A DNA stretch of 21,401 nucleotides from Sphacelaria rigidula (GCA_964200075.2 CAXNAA020000426.1:1-21401), one strand, 5' to 3'. Shown: positions 9,355-18,085, counted from the stretch's first letter. Numbers and translations: made by a program. The notes: a model not told the origin generated them from the sequence alone.

Positions 9355-9882
9355 CTCGCGGCGGAGAGGTCGCGAGCTCTCCCACTCATGCACTATCACT
9401 GCTCCGCGGGAGATGACATGGCGGCATGTTCTCAGCGTCAGAGGGAAAGTGACGGATGGTATCGCCAATTTATGCCGTACGATCTATCAGTAGGAAATGC
9501 CTCATAGGCTTACATTACAATAAAATGGTGTTTAGCAGCAAAGGTTCATCAGTGGTGTGCCCCTACAGCAGACAACCTCCCTAAACGTACACGCGCGCGC
9601 GGTGATATTAGCAGACGCGCCTTATATTTTTCACGACGCCATGTACACAAGTCCCCCATCTCCATATCATGCGTGAAATGCTCGGAGGACTGGAAGTCGC
9701 GTGAGTCTCGCGCGGCCGCGGTAGTTCGTACGAACTTCACGTCGTCTTCATCCCGAGCAACAGCACTTCAAAGTCTACCTCTTTCAATCTACTCAAACCT
9801 TAGGTGCAGGAAATACCCGTGTATTTTACCCGAGGATTCGAACGGACATACCCTCCTCGACCTGCCCTTCGTATGAACTCAC

Positions 9883-10068
9883 CGGTGAAAATCCTGCCGT
9901 TGCCGACGGTACCAGAGTACATCGTCTCTGCACAGGCAAGGAAAGCGTTATGCTCCGGCGACAGCGCTTGCTTGGGGTCGATGCAGTGCGCCCTGCTCTC
10001 CGGTTCTATGATCGCCGCGTTGTGAACGACGATGGCGCTTTTTGCGAATCCCCGCTCGACCGGCGACC
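9883..10068 (-). CDS. Exon 2 of model, within the left palindrome arm
   Basis: The acceptor is GGAGAAACAG before GGTCGCC; the donor is TTCACCG followed by GTGAGTTC, an excellent consensus. It enters and leaves in phase 1, fitting exon 1 directly. It encodes 62 residues containing AAIIEPESRAHCIDPKQALS, PEHNAFLACAETMYSG and GTVGNGRIFTG, with two cysteines. An inverted copy at about 10232-10406 keeps much of the peptide, and roughly eight codon differences between them are silent. This supports past selection on protein sequence and so supports the exon. Function and family not recognised. Confidence 0.6.
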
Positions 10069-10231
10069 CTGTTTCTCCTGGGCCTGTGAGGAAGTCGGAG
10101 CTCGTGACCCCGACAGTAAACCATTGAACTGGAGCATGTACATACGCAGCGTGTATATATATGCTCCAGTTCAAGGATTCACTGTCGGGGTCACGGGCTC
10201 CGACTTCCTCACAGGCCCAGGAGAAGAGAGA

Positions 10232-10406
10232 ATCGCGGGCTGAGCGGGGATTCGCAAAGTGCGTGTACAATGTGACGATCATAGGACCGGAGGGCAGGGC
10301 TCGCTGCATCGACCCCAAACAGGCACTGTCGCCCGAGAATAATACCTTCCTTGCGTGCGCAGGCAAGATCTATCTGGTACCGTCGGCAACGGCAGGAATT
10401 TCACCG
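10232..10406 (+). pseudogene. Inverted, frameshifted copy of exon 2
   Basis: The plus strand reads RGFAKCVYNVTIIGPEGRAR, then CIDPKQALSPENNTFLACAG, clearly the same peptide as exon 2. Relative to exon 2 it has a 9-nt in-frame deletion after RGFAK and then loses one base near 10378, just before GGTACCGTCGG, which shifts the frame for the rest. The acceptor region reads GAGAAGAGAGAATCGCGG instead of GAGAAACAG, so the splice site is altered, while the donor CACCGGTGAGTTC is kept. Within the surviving part many differences are synonymous. It lies antisense to the host gene in intron 1, so it cannot be an alternative exon of it. Confidence 0.65.
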
Positions 10407-10499
10407 GTGAGTTCATACGGAGGGCAGGTCGAGTAGGGTATGTATGTCCGTTTGAATTCTCGGGTAAAATACACGGGTATTTCCTGTACCTTGAATACT

Positions 10500-11545
10500 T
10501 TGCACATATATTGGGTAAGCACTCTTCGCAGTACCCTGGTATAAAATACCTGGATGTAGGGTGGATCGGATACGATCCCAAACACTCGACCCGAAATTTA
10601 GATCGCCACCATCAGCAATACCTGGGTACAGACTATCACTTGGGTATGACCTTCATACCTTACCAAAACTTGAGTGTGTTATTGGCTACGATCTAAAATG
10701 CGCTAGCCAAATTTAGGGTCGACTGGGCACGAGTCAATACTTCACTCAAATATTGGGTGAGACCGCGTGTTCGAACATATTTTTCAGATCGAACTCGATG
10801 TGCGACAGCGATTCCAGCGAGCTCGTTAATTTCTAGCGAATTGGGTCCAAGCGAATTCGGAAGCTTTTGGTCGAAAAAAGAAAAAGTCATGAAACGGTAC
10901 TTGTTCGCTTGTCTATAGTACGGCATTGTACTGCCTGCGATGTATGCATGCCGTGTGCTTGAGTGTCACGTGTAGTCGGATGTGAAAGAGAAGCGAGTAA
11001 CGTGCAGTATACGCAGCGAAGGACTATGTGTACTCTTTTCTCCAGTACGACGTGAAAAAGTACTCCTATCACGTGCAAGTTTGTACTGCCTGCACTGTCC
11101 ATGGGTATACAGAAATGGGTCGTCCACCCTACCAGGCATTGCCGTCGCTGATCCCTACGATGATAGATGCCGAAGTCTTCGCCAACAACAACAACAAAAA
11201 CATCATACCGAACGACTGCGGAGCATCTATCCCTGTGCTGAGGTTGTGCTCCATGCTGCGGGGTTGCTGTGGCAGCTGAGGATGAGTTTTGTGGGGTTTG
11301 CACCGTTCTGTGAGAGGGGGGTATCTGGCGTAGTGGTCTGTAAGGTAGGAGTCAAGTTCCCCTTATACGTACCTCTCCTTCATATGTTTTCGATGAAAAA
11401 CGCCAAGGGCAGGGCAGATAGGGTATGTACTTTGGAATGCCCTGGGAAAATACAAGGGTATATTTCCTCTACCCAGCCTTGGGTAGATCGAACACGGCCC
11501 AAACACTCTACCCGAATTTTGGGTAAATCGAGTACGGTCTCAAAC
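10500..11545 (+). repeat. Tandem duplication unit A (about 1.05 kb)
   Basis: This unit is followed head-to-tail by a related unit at 11546-12620. Matching landmarks are GCACGAGTCAATA at 10727 and 11772, GGATGTGAAAGAGAAGCGAG near 10978 and 12066, CGAAGTCTTCGCCAAC near 11170 and 12250, and CCAAGGGCAG at 11403 and 12478. The unit holds degenerate TACCC/GGGTA repeats at its ends and a non-repetitive core of about 700 bases without conserved reading frame, since the two copies differ by indels. Confidence 0.8.
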
Positions 11546-12015
11546 ACTCTACACAATTATCAGGCACGCTCTCTCAGCAATACCTGAATATAGAGCACCC
11601 AAATTCAGGTTAGATCGGATACAACCTCAAACACTACCCAAAATCTATGTCACCACTCTCAGCCATACCTGGGCACAGAGGATCACTTGGGTATCACCTA
11701 CATCCCTCACCCAATCCTTGGGTATGTTAAGTACGATCCAAAATGCGCTACCCATATGCAGGGTAGGTTGGGCACGAGTCAATATTTTGCCCAAAAATTA
11801 GGTGAGGCCGTGTCTCAGCACATGAATTTTCAGTCGAAAAAAAAGTGTCAAGAATTGGTTTCAGCGAGTTCGTTCATTTCTGGCGAGTCGGGTCTGAGCG
11901 AATTCGCCAGTTTCCAATCGAAAAAAAAAAAATCGTGAAGCGGTACTTGTTGACTTGTCCAATGTACAGTACAGTACTATGTGCGCTGTATGTATACAAT
12001 GGGTGAGTATGTGTA

Positions 12016-12056
<41 letters not shown>

Positions 12057-12620
12057 CGTACGGTAGGATGTGAAAGAGAAGCGAGCTACGTGCAGTACAC
12101 GGAGCGCAGGACTATCTGTACTCTCTGCTTGCGGTGCGACGTGAAAAGGACCCGCACAACGTGCACATTTGCACTCCCTGAACTGTCACAAGTCGGCCGT
12201 TCATCCTACCAGGTATTGCCGTCGCCGATCCCTACGATAGAAGATACCGAAGTCTTCGCCAACAGAAAAAAACACACGTCATACCCAACGACTGCAGAGT
12301 ACCTATCCCTGTACTGAACTTGTGCTCTACGCTCCAGGGTTGCGGTGGCTGCTAAGGATGAATTCTGTGGGGTTCACACTGTTCTGTGAGAGAGGGGTCA
12401 TCTGGTGTGGTGGTCTACAAGATAGGAGTCAAGTACCCCTTCGTACCGTTCCCCCGCGTGTTTTCGATCAAAAAAAGCCAAGGGCAGATCAGATAGAGTT
12501 TTTACTTTTGAATACCCGGGTGAAATACCCGAGTCCATCTCCTCTACCCAAGATTGGGGTAGATCAGGCACGGCTCCAAATGATCTACCCAAATTCAGGG
12601 GAGGTTAGGTACAACCTCAA
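11546..12620 (+). repeat. Tandem duplication unit B (about 1.07 kb)
   Basis: Second copy of the unit at 10500-11545, diverged by substitutions and indels. It contains a (GT)n insertion at 12021-12054 that is absent from unit A. Apparent open frames differ between copies and carry unrelated stops, so I regard the unit as noncoding. Confidence 0.8.
12021..12054 (+). repeat. (GT)17 microsatellite
   Basis: Seventeen uninterrupted GT units inside duplication unit B. Confidence 0.95.
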
Positions 12621-12800
12621 ACACTGGACACAATTCTTGGGTAAGCGCTCTCCGCGATATACCTGAATATAGATTATCACTCGGTTCAAAACGTCAATAT
12701 TGTACCCAAAGGTTGGGATAGATGGAGTACAAACTCAAATGCCCTACCCAAGTTTAGTGTAGATAGGTTACGACTTCAATTCCTCTCCAGTAGTGGGCGG
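12530..12800 (+). repeat. TACCC/GGGTA minisatellite, start of a third unit
   Basis: Degenerate roughly 40-base units built on a palindromic core (TACCCAAATTTGGGTA type), each followed by a TACGAC/ACTC-like spacer. It begins like the ends of units A and B (GGGTAAGCGCTCTC, then ATACCTGAATATAGAT) and then fades into unrelated sequence after 12800. Confidence 0.7.
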
Positions 12801-13329
12801 TCTAACTATTCAGGGGTGTTTGGGGGGTTTGCTCGCGCACTACTCTTCGATACAACTCGAAACTGTTAGCGTCGGTAGATTTTGGTACAATCAACAGATC
12901 ATCCTCGAAACACAGTGCCCACGACAGTGTTAGTCCGTGTTATCGGGCAAAACAAGTTATTTCCCCCTTTATCAGGAGGGTGTTATTGATCGTGAATCCC
13001 AGTTTTTCGGCTCTAGTGCCATGAGTATGTAGAACTTCAAAAAAATAAAACTGTGCATTTCTTCACAAATATGATCGGGACAGGCTCGATCGACCGAAAA
13101 TACCGAGGAGTGAGAATCTGGGCTGAAACGTGGCGGCACCCCCTGAGACCTGTCAGCCCGTAACTCAATCAGTATTGAGTAAATAGGCTTTTTTTTTCTT
13201 GAAACATGAAGCGGATACAAATATCTTCAGATCCCCAAAGTGATAAGCGGTAGCAAGCGAAAAGAGACCACGAAAGTCGTCAATTACGAAAAAAATCACA
13301 AAATGCCAGAAATCCATAGTTAGAACGCC
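12801..13329. other. Intron 1 sequence without gene or repeat seen
   Basis: Mixed composition with A/T-rich patches. Open frames are short and show no domain. Confidence 0.35.
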
Positions 13330-14170
13330 CACTACTGTACCCAAATATCGGGCATGTACTCTCACTTGGGGATGGCCTCAATACTTCACCAAACTTTGGG
13401 GTAGGTTCGGTATGACTTACTACACTCCACCCAGAATGCGGGTAGATTGGGTTCGACCTGAAATATTGCACCCAAATTCTGAGTAATACGCGTACGACCT
13501 CCAACACTATATCCAAAATTTAGACTAGATGACTACGACATGACATAATCTACAGAAGTATCGAATAAGTATTCTCAGCAATACGTGGGTATAGTATATC
13601 ACTTCGGTATGACCTCAGTACTCTACCCAATTTTCAGGTATGTAGGGTACGATTTGACATACTCAACTCGAATGTAGGGTAGATTGGAGGCAATTCCGAT
13701 CCTGTACCGAAATCTTCGGGTACTAAGAGTACCACTCATCAATATACAGAATTCCCTAATACCTCAAAAGCTCACCTGACCAGCCCTTCGTTCATTCCGT
13801 TCTTGTTTCCTATGAAAGACGGATAGGAGATTGTGTGGCGGGGCCGTATGCGCAACGCCCGCGCGTTCAAAGTTTGTAAGGGCAGGTTGGGTCGGCTGGA
13901 CACAACACTCCGTAGTTTGAAAAGTCATATACTCTTAGAACCCAAATTTGAGGTAGAATATTAAAATCGTAGCGAAACTACCCGAAAGTTTGGCCGGAAA
14001 TATGAGGCCATCCCCAACATATCTAACTTGTGGGTAGGGTATTGAGGTCATACCCAAGTCATACTCCATACCCAGGTATTGCGTAGAGTGCGTACGAAAT
14101 ACTTAGGTCGACCTTTGGAGGTCGTGCCCAATATACCCAGAGTTTGGGTACAGTGAGGATTGTTGACGTT
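13330..14170 (+). repeat. TACCC/GGGTA minisatellite block, partly interrupted
   Basis: Repeated TACCCAAAT, TTGGGTA, GGTATGACCTCA and ACTCTACCC blocks at about 40-base spacing from 13330 to 13740. After an unrelated 180 bases they resume at 13930-14170. The second part reads partly as the reverse complement (TTGAGGTCATACCC), so orientation flips within the block. Confidence 0.65.
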
Positions 14171-14214
14171 CTTCACCCAATTTTTGTTGCACGTACTTGT
14201 GACCATACTCAGTC

Positions 14215-14450
14215 TCCGCATACCTTGGGCAGAGTAAATACTCGTGTTTATTTTCCCCGAGTATTCCAAGGTACATACCTTTTCTTGGGTACGTCGATCA
14301 TGCGACCACGGCTGGACCCATGGGTGGTCAGTTCAAGTGCGACAATTCATCAAATCAATCAGATATCCTACCCGACCTGCCCTTGTATTTTTCGATCGAA
14401 AACATGGGGAGGAAAGGTACGAAAGGGCACCTGACTCCTATGTTGTAGAG
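14215..14450 (-). repeat. Inverted fragment of the duplication unit
   Basis: TTTTTCGATCGAAAACATG and AAGGTACGAAAGGG..CCTGACTCCTA are the reverse complement of 12425-12480 in unit B. Nearby CTACCCGACCTGCCCTTGTA corresponds to the GGGCAGGGCAGATAGGG part of unit A. So a third, inverted copy of the unit's right part lies here. Confidence 0.6.
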
Positions 14451-14687
14451 CATCACGCCAGATCATCCTTTATTGAATTGAGCACAACGAGGATGTTTTT
14501 CGGATAGCCGCTACCGTAGAAATCCTATGTACTGGTTGCTCGTGTATACTCAGACAGCCATACTATCAAGCAGTAGCCGGAGATGCTTGTTTATCAGCAT
14601 GCATGCTCCAGGGATATAGTCACCCCGACGAAAATAAGCCCATAGAAAGTCCAGATTGCAGCACCAAAACGCGACTCGAAGTTAAGT

Positions 14688-14812
14688 CGGGACAGAAGGG
14701 TCGTAAAGACAGTGGGGGGTCATAGCTTGCAATACAGTAAAAGCGACGTAAAGCTCATTCCGGACAAAATGGTCGTAAAAATGGTGGAAGATCACAGCTT
14801 GCAATAATTTAC
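14688..14812 (+). repeat. Imperfect tandem duplication of about 72 bp
   Basis: Two copies share GGACA.AA.GGTCGTAAA, then A.GTGG..G.TCA.AGCTTGCAATA, offset by 72 bases. The second runs directly into a 10-bp repeat. Confidence 0.65.
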
Positions 14813-14857
14813 AGTACAGAACAGTGCAGAACAGTACAGAACAGTACAGAACAGTGG
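14811..14857 (+). repeat. 10-bp tandem repeat
   Basis: About 4.5 copies of ACAGTACAGA, with one ACAGTGCAGA variant. Confidence 0.9.
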
Positions 14858-14869
14858 ATCTTTGAACGC

Positions 14870-15152
14870 TTTGTAGTCTCTGGACTACGGGGTGATATTT
14901 TCGAGGGCTATCTACAAGGTTGGAGCCTGAAAGCAGGGGAACAACCATCTCTGGTTTTTGCCATGTAATATGGCCGCGTACACATATTCTTATGAAACCC
15001 CCGAGGACTGTCGCATCATTTCTCAGTGGCATTAATTCATGGTTGGCGCACAGAGGACACAAGTGCCCTTCAGAGGCTTCATGTAGCACGTACTCCGCAA
15101 ATGAATCACACATTGAAGGATGATGCACCGCTATTTCCTCTGGAGTCGCCAA
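14870..15152 (-). pseudogene. Zinc-ribbon fragment, possibly a Merlin/ISXO2-like transposase N-terminus
   Basis: The minus-strand frame starts ATPEEIAVHHPSMCDSFAEY, then carries HLCPLCANHELMPLRND and, after 10 more residues, ICVRGHITWQK followed by PLLSGSNL. A CxxC pair about 20 residues before a C-x3-H pair, followed by a short (F/L)-L-x-G-S-x-L motif, is the layout of the N-terminal zinc ribbon of ISXO2-like (Merlin) transposases. The similarity is from memory of the motif and is not verified. The frame then runs into the 10-bp repeat (TVLYCSV..) and loses meaning. There is a stop just upstream and no start, so it is a remnant. It lies in intron 1 of the minus-strand gene, in the same orientation. 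Confidence 0.4.
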
Positions 15153-15189
15153 AGTGCCCTACAGGCCATTATCGATGGATCCTCGATAG

Positions 15190-15410
15190 GAATATTGTAC
15201 TATTCTCCACAGAGGCATCCTCAGTAGAATCACGTGCTCCAGATCGCCATATTTCCGTTCCTCTAGAGGAAGTCGGACCCCACAAGTCCTCGGAGCATGC
15301 GTCCTCTACGAGTAAAGGGTTCGTGTACTGTCCACTTCAAGAGAATTATGACCCTGTAGAGGGTATTTTATCCTCCAGAGGGGTATTTTGCCCTCTAGGG
15401 GAAAAACATC
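15190..15410. repeat. Cluster of short palindromes of CCTCTAGAGG type
   Basis: TTCCTCTAGAGGAA (perfect, near 15256), CCCTGTAGAGGG, CCTCCAGAGG and CCCTCTAGGGG lie within about 160 bases, the last three separated by TATTTT spacers. It looks like a decayed small repeat. Function unknown. Confidence 0.5.
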
Positions 15411-15941
15411 GCGATACAGGGATTTCAAGGGGGGACAGTTTGGTCGTGTGTGTCTGAGTTCATATGAACGGGGCTCGTGGTCAATTGGTGAAGTCAATTG
15501 GGCCCGCGAGACTTTGGCCCGGATTACCGCGGAAGCTCCCCGCAGCACGAGCACTACGGACATTCGCACGCGCGTCGAACACCTACCGCAGCGAGTGGTT
15601 CGGTTTTGCTTTGTCTCGGGTACGTCTATCATGTGGATAATGACCATGGCAGGGGAAACACTTGAAGTGCGACAGTAAAAGAAAAAAAAAACAGTGAATA
15701 TGCAACAAGCAGAGGCGGCCTCCGTGACGCGGGAGCTTCGGGTTCCGTTCTTGTCATGCCTCAGCGATTGGACGGGGAACGACCACGTTCATGTGTTTTT
15801 CCGGGTATCCAGGATCGATCTACCTGGCGTGGCATCGGAAGCCGCCAAAATACATTATATCTGTATATGTGTATATATATATATATATACATATGTCAGC
15901 CCATTAGGCAACTTGTTTTTTACAAGCATCCGCCCGCTCAC
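15411..15941. other. Start of intron 1, no gene seen
   Basis: Contains GGTCAATTG/CAATTGGGCC inverted bits near 15480-15510 and a (TA)n run at 15871-15889. A plus-strand open frame at 15388-15678 has no domain and no context. Confidence 0.35.
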
Positions 15942-16149
15942 CTTGGAAAAACTCCTGGTCTACGCAGAAAAAGGGGTATTCCTTGACAGGAGTGATACTG
16001 ATCGCCTCCTCGTCTGTCAACCCCGTGATATTGGCGGCATCGAAGTATTCGCAAGAGGTTTGAGCCACCGCTCGCTGGCTGACTGTGGCGAAAGCCAGGA
16101 GACCCAGCAACATCGCTCCTACCACAGAATACCACATGCCTGCCCTCAT
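15942..16149 (-). CDS. Exon 1 of model: signal peptide and mature N-terminus of a secreted protein
   Basis: The ATG at 16149-16147 begins MRAGMWYSVVGAMLLGLLAF, followed by ATVSQRAVAQ. This is a textbook signal peptide: short basic start, about 15 hydrophobic residues and small residues at the cleavage region, probably after AVA or VAQ (residues 29-30). The mature part starts TSCEYFDAANITGLTDEEAI and includes a possible N-glycosylation site (NIT) and two cysteines. The donor is CCAAG followed by GTGAGC (exact consensus), leaving phase 1 after 69 codons. The protein should enter the secretory pathway and act outside the cell or at its surface. Family not recognised; it is the best single exon in the window. 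Confidence 0.65.
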
Positions 16150-16571
16150 GCTAGATTCAAACGAACAGATCCAACGAAACGAGGGAGAGAGCGTGTAGGC
16201 AAGGAAAAGTGGGCACTTGCGTTGGCGTTTTCCGGATCCGGCGCACCCGGGGATGGTGCCTTATCGTCCCCGGTAGCGCTTACAAAACCCAGACGCCTTC
16301 TGGCAACATGCTACTTAGCTGTAAGTGTAAGAGGTTATCACAACAATTGCCGGAAGGAAGAAGCAGGTATACCCCAACCCTTCGATAATAACTGTGGTGT
16401 ATTCAGAACCTGTTCCATCAAGTCCAAGTCTAACCCTAGCCCCAACTCCAGCCCAAGGTAGACCGTGAACCCTCGAGCACGCGGGAATGCAAAGAGTCCC
16501 CCAGGCTAAGTGTGTGTCGGTGGAACTCACATCGCCGCAGGTGCCAAAACAAGAAAAGACGCCCGCTGGGC
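16150..16571. promoter_or_regulatory. Probable shared promoter region between divergent first exons
   Basis: The 422 bases between the signal-peptide start (minus) and the plus-strand ATG at 16572. The part next to the minus ATG is moderately GC-rich, with a pyrimidine-rich 5' leader read on the minus strand (CGCTCTCTCCCTCGTTTCG). No TATA box is convincing. The call depends on both flanking starts being real. Confidence 0.3.
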
Positions 16572-16688
16572 ATGACGGCGAGCGAGAGGGACTACAGCCG
16601 TCGTACAGATCCGAATAACAGCGTCCGCGTTGACTTATCAAATACTCCAGTAGTACGTTTCAACACGAAAGAACTGCGTGGGCGACAG
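16572..16688 (+). CDS. Candidate first exon of a divergent plus-strand gene
   Basis: The ATG at 16572 opens MTASERDYSRRTDPNNSVRV, then DLSNTPVVRFNTKELRGRQ, a hydrophilic, well-mixed 39-residue sequence that looks coding. A donor at GCGACAG followed by GTTGGG ends it in phase 0; an alternative donor GTAAAC lies 6 bases further on. The frame stops at TGA soon after, so it needs an intron to continue. A preceding ATCGCCGCAG could be an acceptor, which would make this an internal exon instead. I could not find its next exon. Function unknown; no signal peptide. Confidence 0.35.
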
Positions 16689-16984
16689 GTTGGGGTAAAC
16701 TCTACGTGATGGAAAGGAGTTCACACGTCGGACGGGTCCCTTTTTATAGGACGCAGGTCATACACACTGTATGTACCCGATTCGGATGATACAGTTCAAC
16801 TAGTTATGAAACGGTCCTCGTGATCCGGATATCATCGATCAGGAGGGAGGTATCTTGTACGGGTTATAACGATACACAGGTTCTTCTTGACGTTTCGTGT
16901 ACACCTGATTCGGATCACATAGGTGCGCCCAAGGGGGTGATGTACGGATTAACAGATCATACGAATCACTCGTGGCAGGTTTGT

Positions 16985-17098
16985 ACGGATACTCGGGTCA
17001 TACAGATCAACATCAGACAGATATGAACGAATCACGCGTCACACAGATCATCATCAGGCAGATATGTACGTAACACACGTATCATGAAGATCAGTCAT
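16985..17098 (+). repeat. About 42-bp tandem repeat, two to three copies
   Basis: CATACAGATCAACATCAG, CACACAGATCATCATCAG and a weaker CATGAAGATCAGTCATGA recur 42-43 bases apart, each followed by CAGATATG.ACG in the first two. More distant relatives occur near 16900 and 18310. Confidence 0.6.
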
Positions 17099-17118
17099 GA
17101 CGCCATGTGTGCCGCGCC

Positions 17119-17410
17119 AATAAAAATATGTACTTCGTGCAGCTGTTACAGTCAACATTCAACGTGCGGACTTGTCAACATGTACATTGTACCAGGGCCA
17201 TACGGGTTGGCAGATCAGGAATACTGAAGAATACTGTTTATTGTATAGTTCATTCGGATGAGCCGACAGTGTACATCTACGGGAACAATATGTACCCCCA
17301 CTGTGGAACCACTAGGAATAAAAATACGTACTTCATGTTCCATGTGCCCGGGTTGCTGCAGCCGACGTCCGGACTTGTGAACATGCACTGTACCCGGGCC
17401 AAACAGGTCG
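17119..17410 (+). repeat. Direct duplication (17119-17212 and 17317-17410)
   Basis: Both copies start AATAAAAATA.GTACTTC and share CGGACTTGT.AACATG, then TGTACC.GGGCCA and a GAG/CAG end. The offset is 198 bases. Confidence 0.65.
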
Positions 17411-17482
17411 AGAGGTGAGGGAGCAGAGTACTTTTTGCTTGCATACTTGATCCGGACCTGACGGGAAAGCGTTTCTTGTATA

Positions 17483-18083
17483 CTTCCTCTGTCCCATAAG
17501 TAAGGTACCTAAATTTGTACGGGCCCTTAACGAGGTCCGATCGTTTTTTTTTTGTTCATGAACTCTACGGTGTTTTGGGGGTTAACAAAATGTGTTTGAA
17601 ATTTGCAGCTCGTGCTTGAACCATGCAGCCGCGCGGCCGAGAAAAAGTAGGTCGGTCCAAAAATGGCCATTTTTCGCTCGTTTTCCCAGGAAAGCATGAT
17701 AGACCCGGGAACACGAAAAATCGCGAAAAATGGGCCAAAGATGTGAAAATCGCGAAACCACCGTTGATTTTGGGCATGTCCGTGATATTAACCTGCGCAC
17801 GCCCCATCCAACATTTTGCTAGCATGTAATTGCGAGTGCTCGGCGTGAAAACGTCCAAAATCGGTCAATGATGGGGGGAAAATGGATCAAAAACGGTCAA
17901 AATGGGGTATATTCCGATATAGTTTTTAGTGATGAAAGCAAAAAAAAAAATCGTTTTTTGTTTTTCATCAGCTTCGTCTGCGCTTTACCTTTCTAGCGAA
18001 CCCAATCACTACATCGTTGCCACCACTGGCATACCTAAACAATGTATCGCCGTTAGGTACCTGTACTTATGGGACAGAGGAAG
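17483..18083. mobile_element. Tc1/mariner-type inverted-repeat element, non-autonomous
   Basis: The element begins CTTCCTCTGTCCCATAAGTA, and its end is the reverse complement of that sequence. The terminal repeats continue through AGGTACCTAA with one indel, giving about 30 bases. It is flanked by TA at 17481-17482 and 18084-18085, the standard mariner target duplication. The CTTCCTCTGTCCCATAAGTA start closely resembles the Stowaway/mariner consensus (CTCCCTC.GTCCCATAA, established knowledge). The 601-bp interior has no recognisable transposase. It contains repeated AAAATGG, AAATCGCGAAA and GGTCAAAATGG type words. The nearly intact ends suggest a fairly recent insertion. Confidence 0.75.
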
Positions 18084-18085
18084 TA

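Larger units (their letters stand above)
9802..10492. repeat. Near-perfect spacerless palindrome of about 690 bp
   Basis: The left arm (9802-10147) and right arm (10149-10492) are reverse complements over about 345 bases with scattered substitutions and a few small indels. The centre is around 10148 in ATACGCAGCGTGTAT, so there is virtually no spacer. Long exact blocks include CTCCTGGGCCTGTGAGGAAG against its complement and GGTACCGTCGGCAACGGCAG in opposite orientation. The left arm holds the exon at 9883-10068; the right arm holds its inverted copy. It could fold into a long hairpin in DNA or in the pre-mRNA of the gene. Confidence 0.85.
1143..16149 (-). other. Gene model: split gene for a secreted or surface protein (minus strand)
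   Basis: This entry joins the separate exon entries. Order from the 5' end: 16149-15942, 10068-9883, 9354-9255, 7618-7485, 4901-4686, 4110-3843, 1408-1143. The coding lengths (208, 186, 100, 134, 216, 268 and 266 nt) keep one frame across every junction. The first, second, sixth and seventh exons have good splice signals and protein-like composition; the third to fifth are weaker. The product has a signal peptide, scattered cysteines and a Pro/Ser/Thr/Ala-rich stretch near its visible end, all typical of extracellular proteins. There is no in-frame stop after the last exon, so the gene probably continues below 1143 or outside the window. Intron 1 would be about 5.9 kb and full of repeats. The model is inference; two or more genes could be mixed here. 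Confidence 0.45.

Noticed and set aside
8603-9493. Longest open frame in the window (296 codons, plus strand)
   Set aside because: It starts inside a foldback arm, is very rich in Arg and low-complexity in the middle, and has no recognisable domain. Other frames of the same GC-rich region are also open on both strands. A more protein-like minus-strand exon overlaps it.
10982-11587. 201-codon plus-strand frame in duplication unit A
   Set aside because: The homologous unit B is broken by stops and indels in the same frame, so there is no sign of selection on a protein.
15388-15678. Overlapping open frames on both strands
   Set aside because: Both pass through the short-palindrome cluster, and neither shows a motif or splice support.
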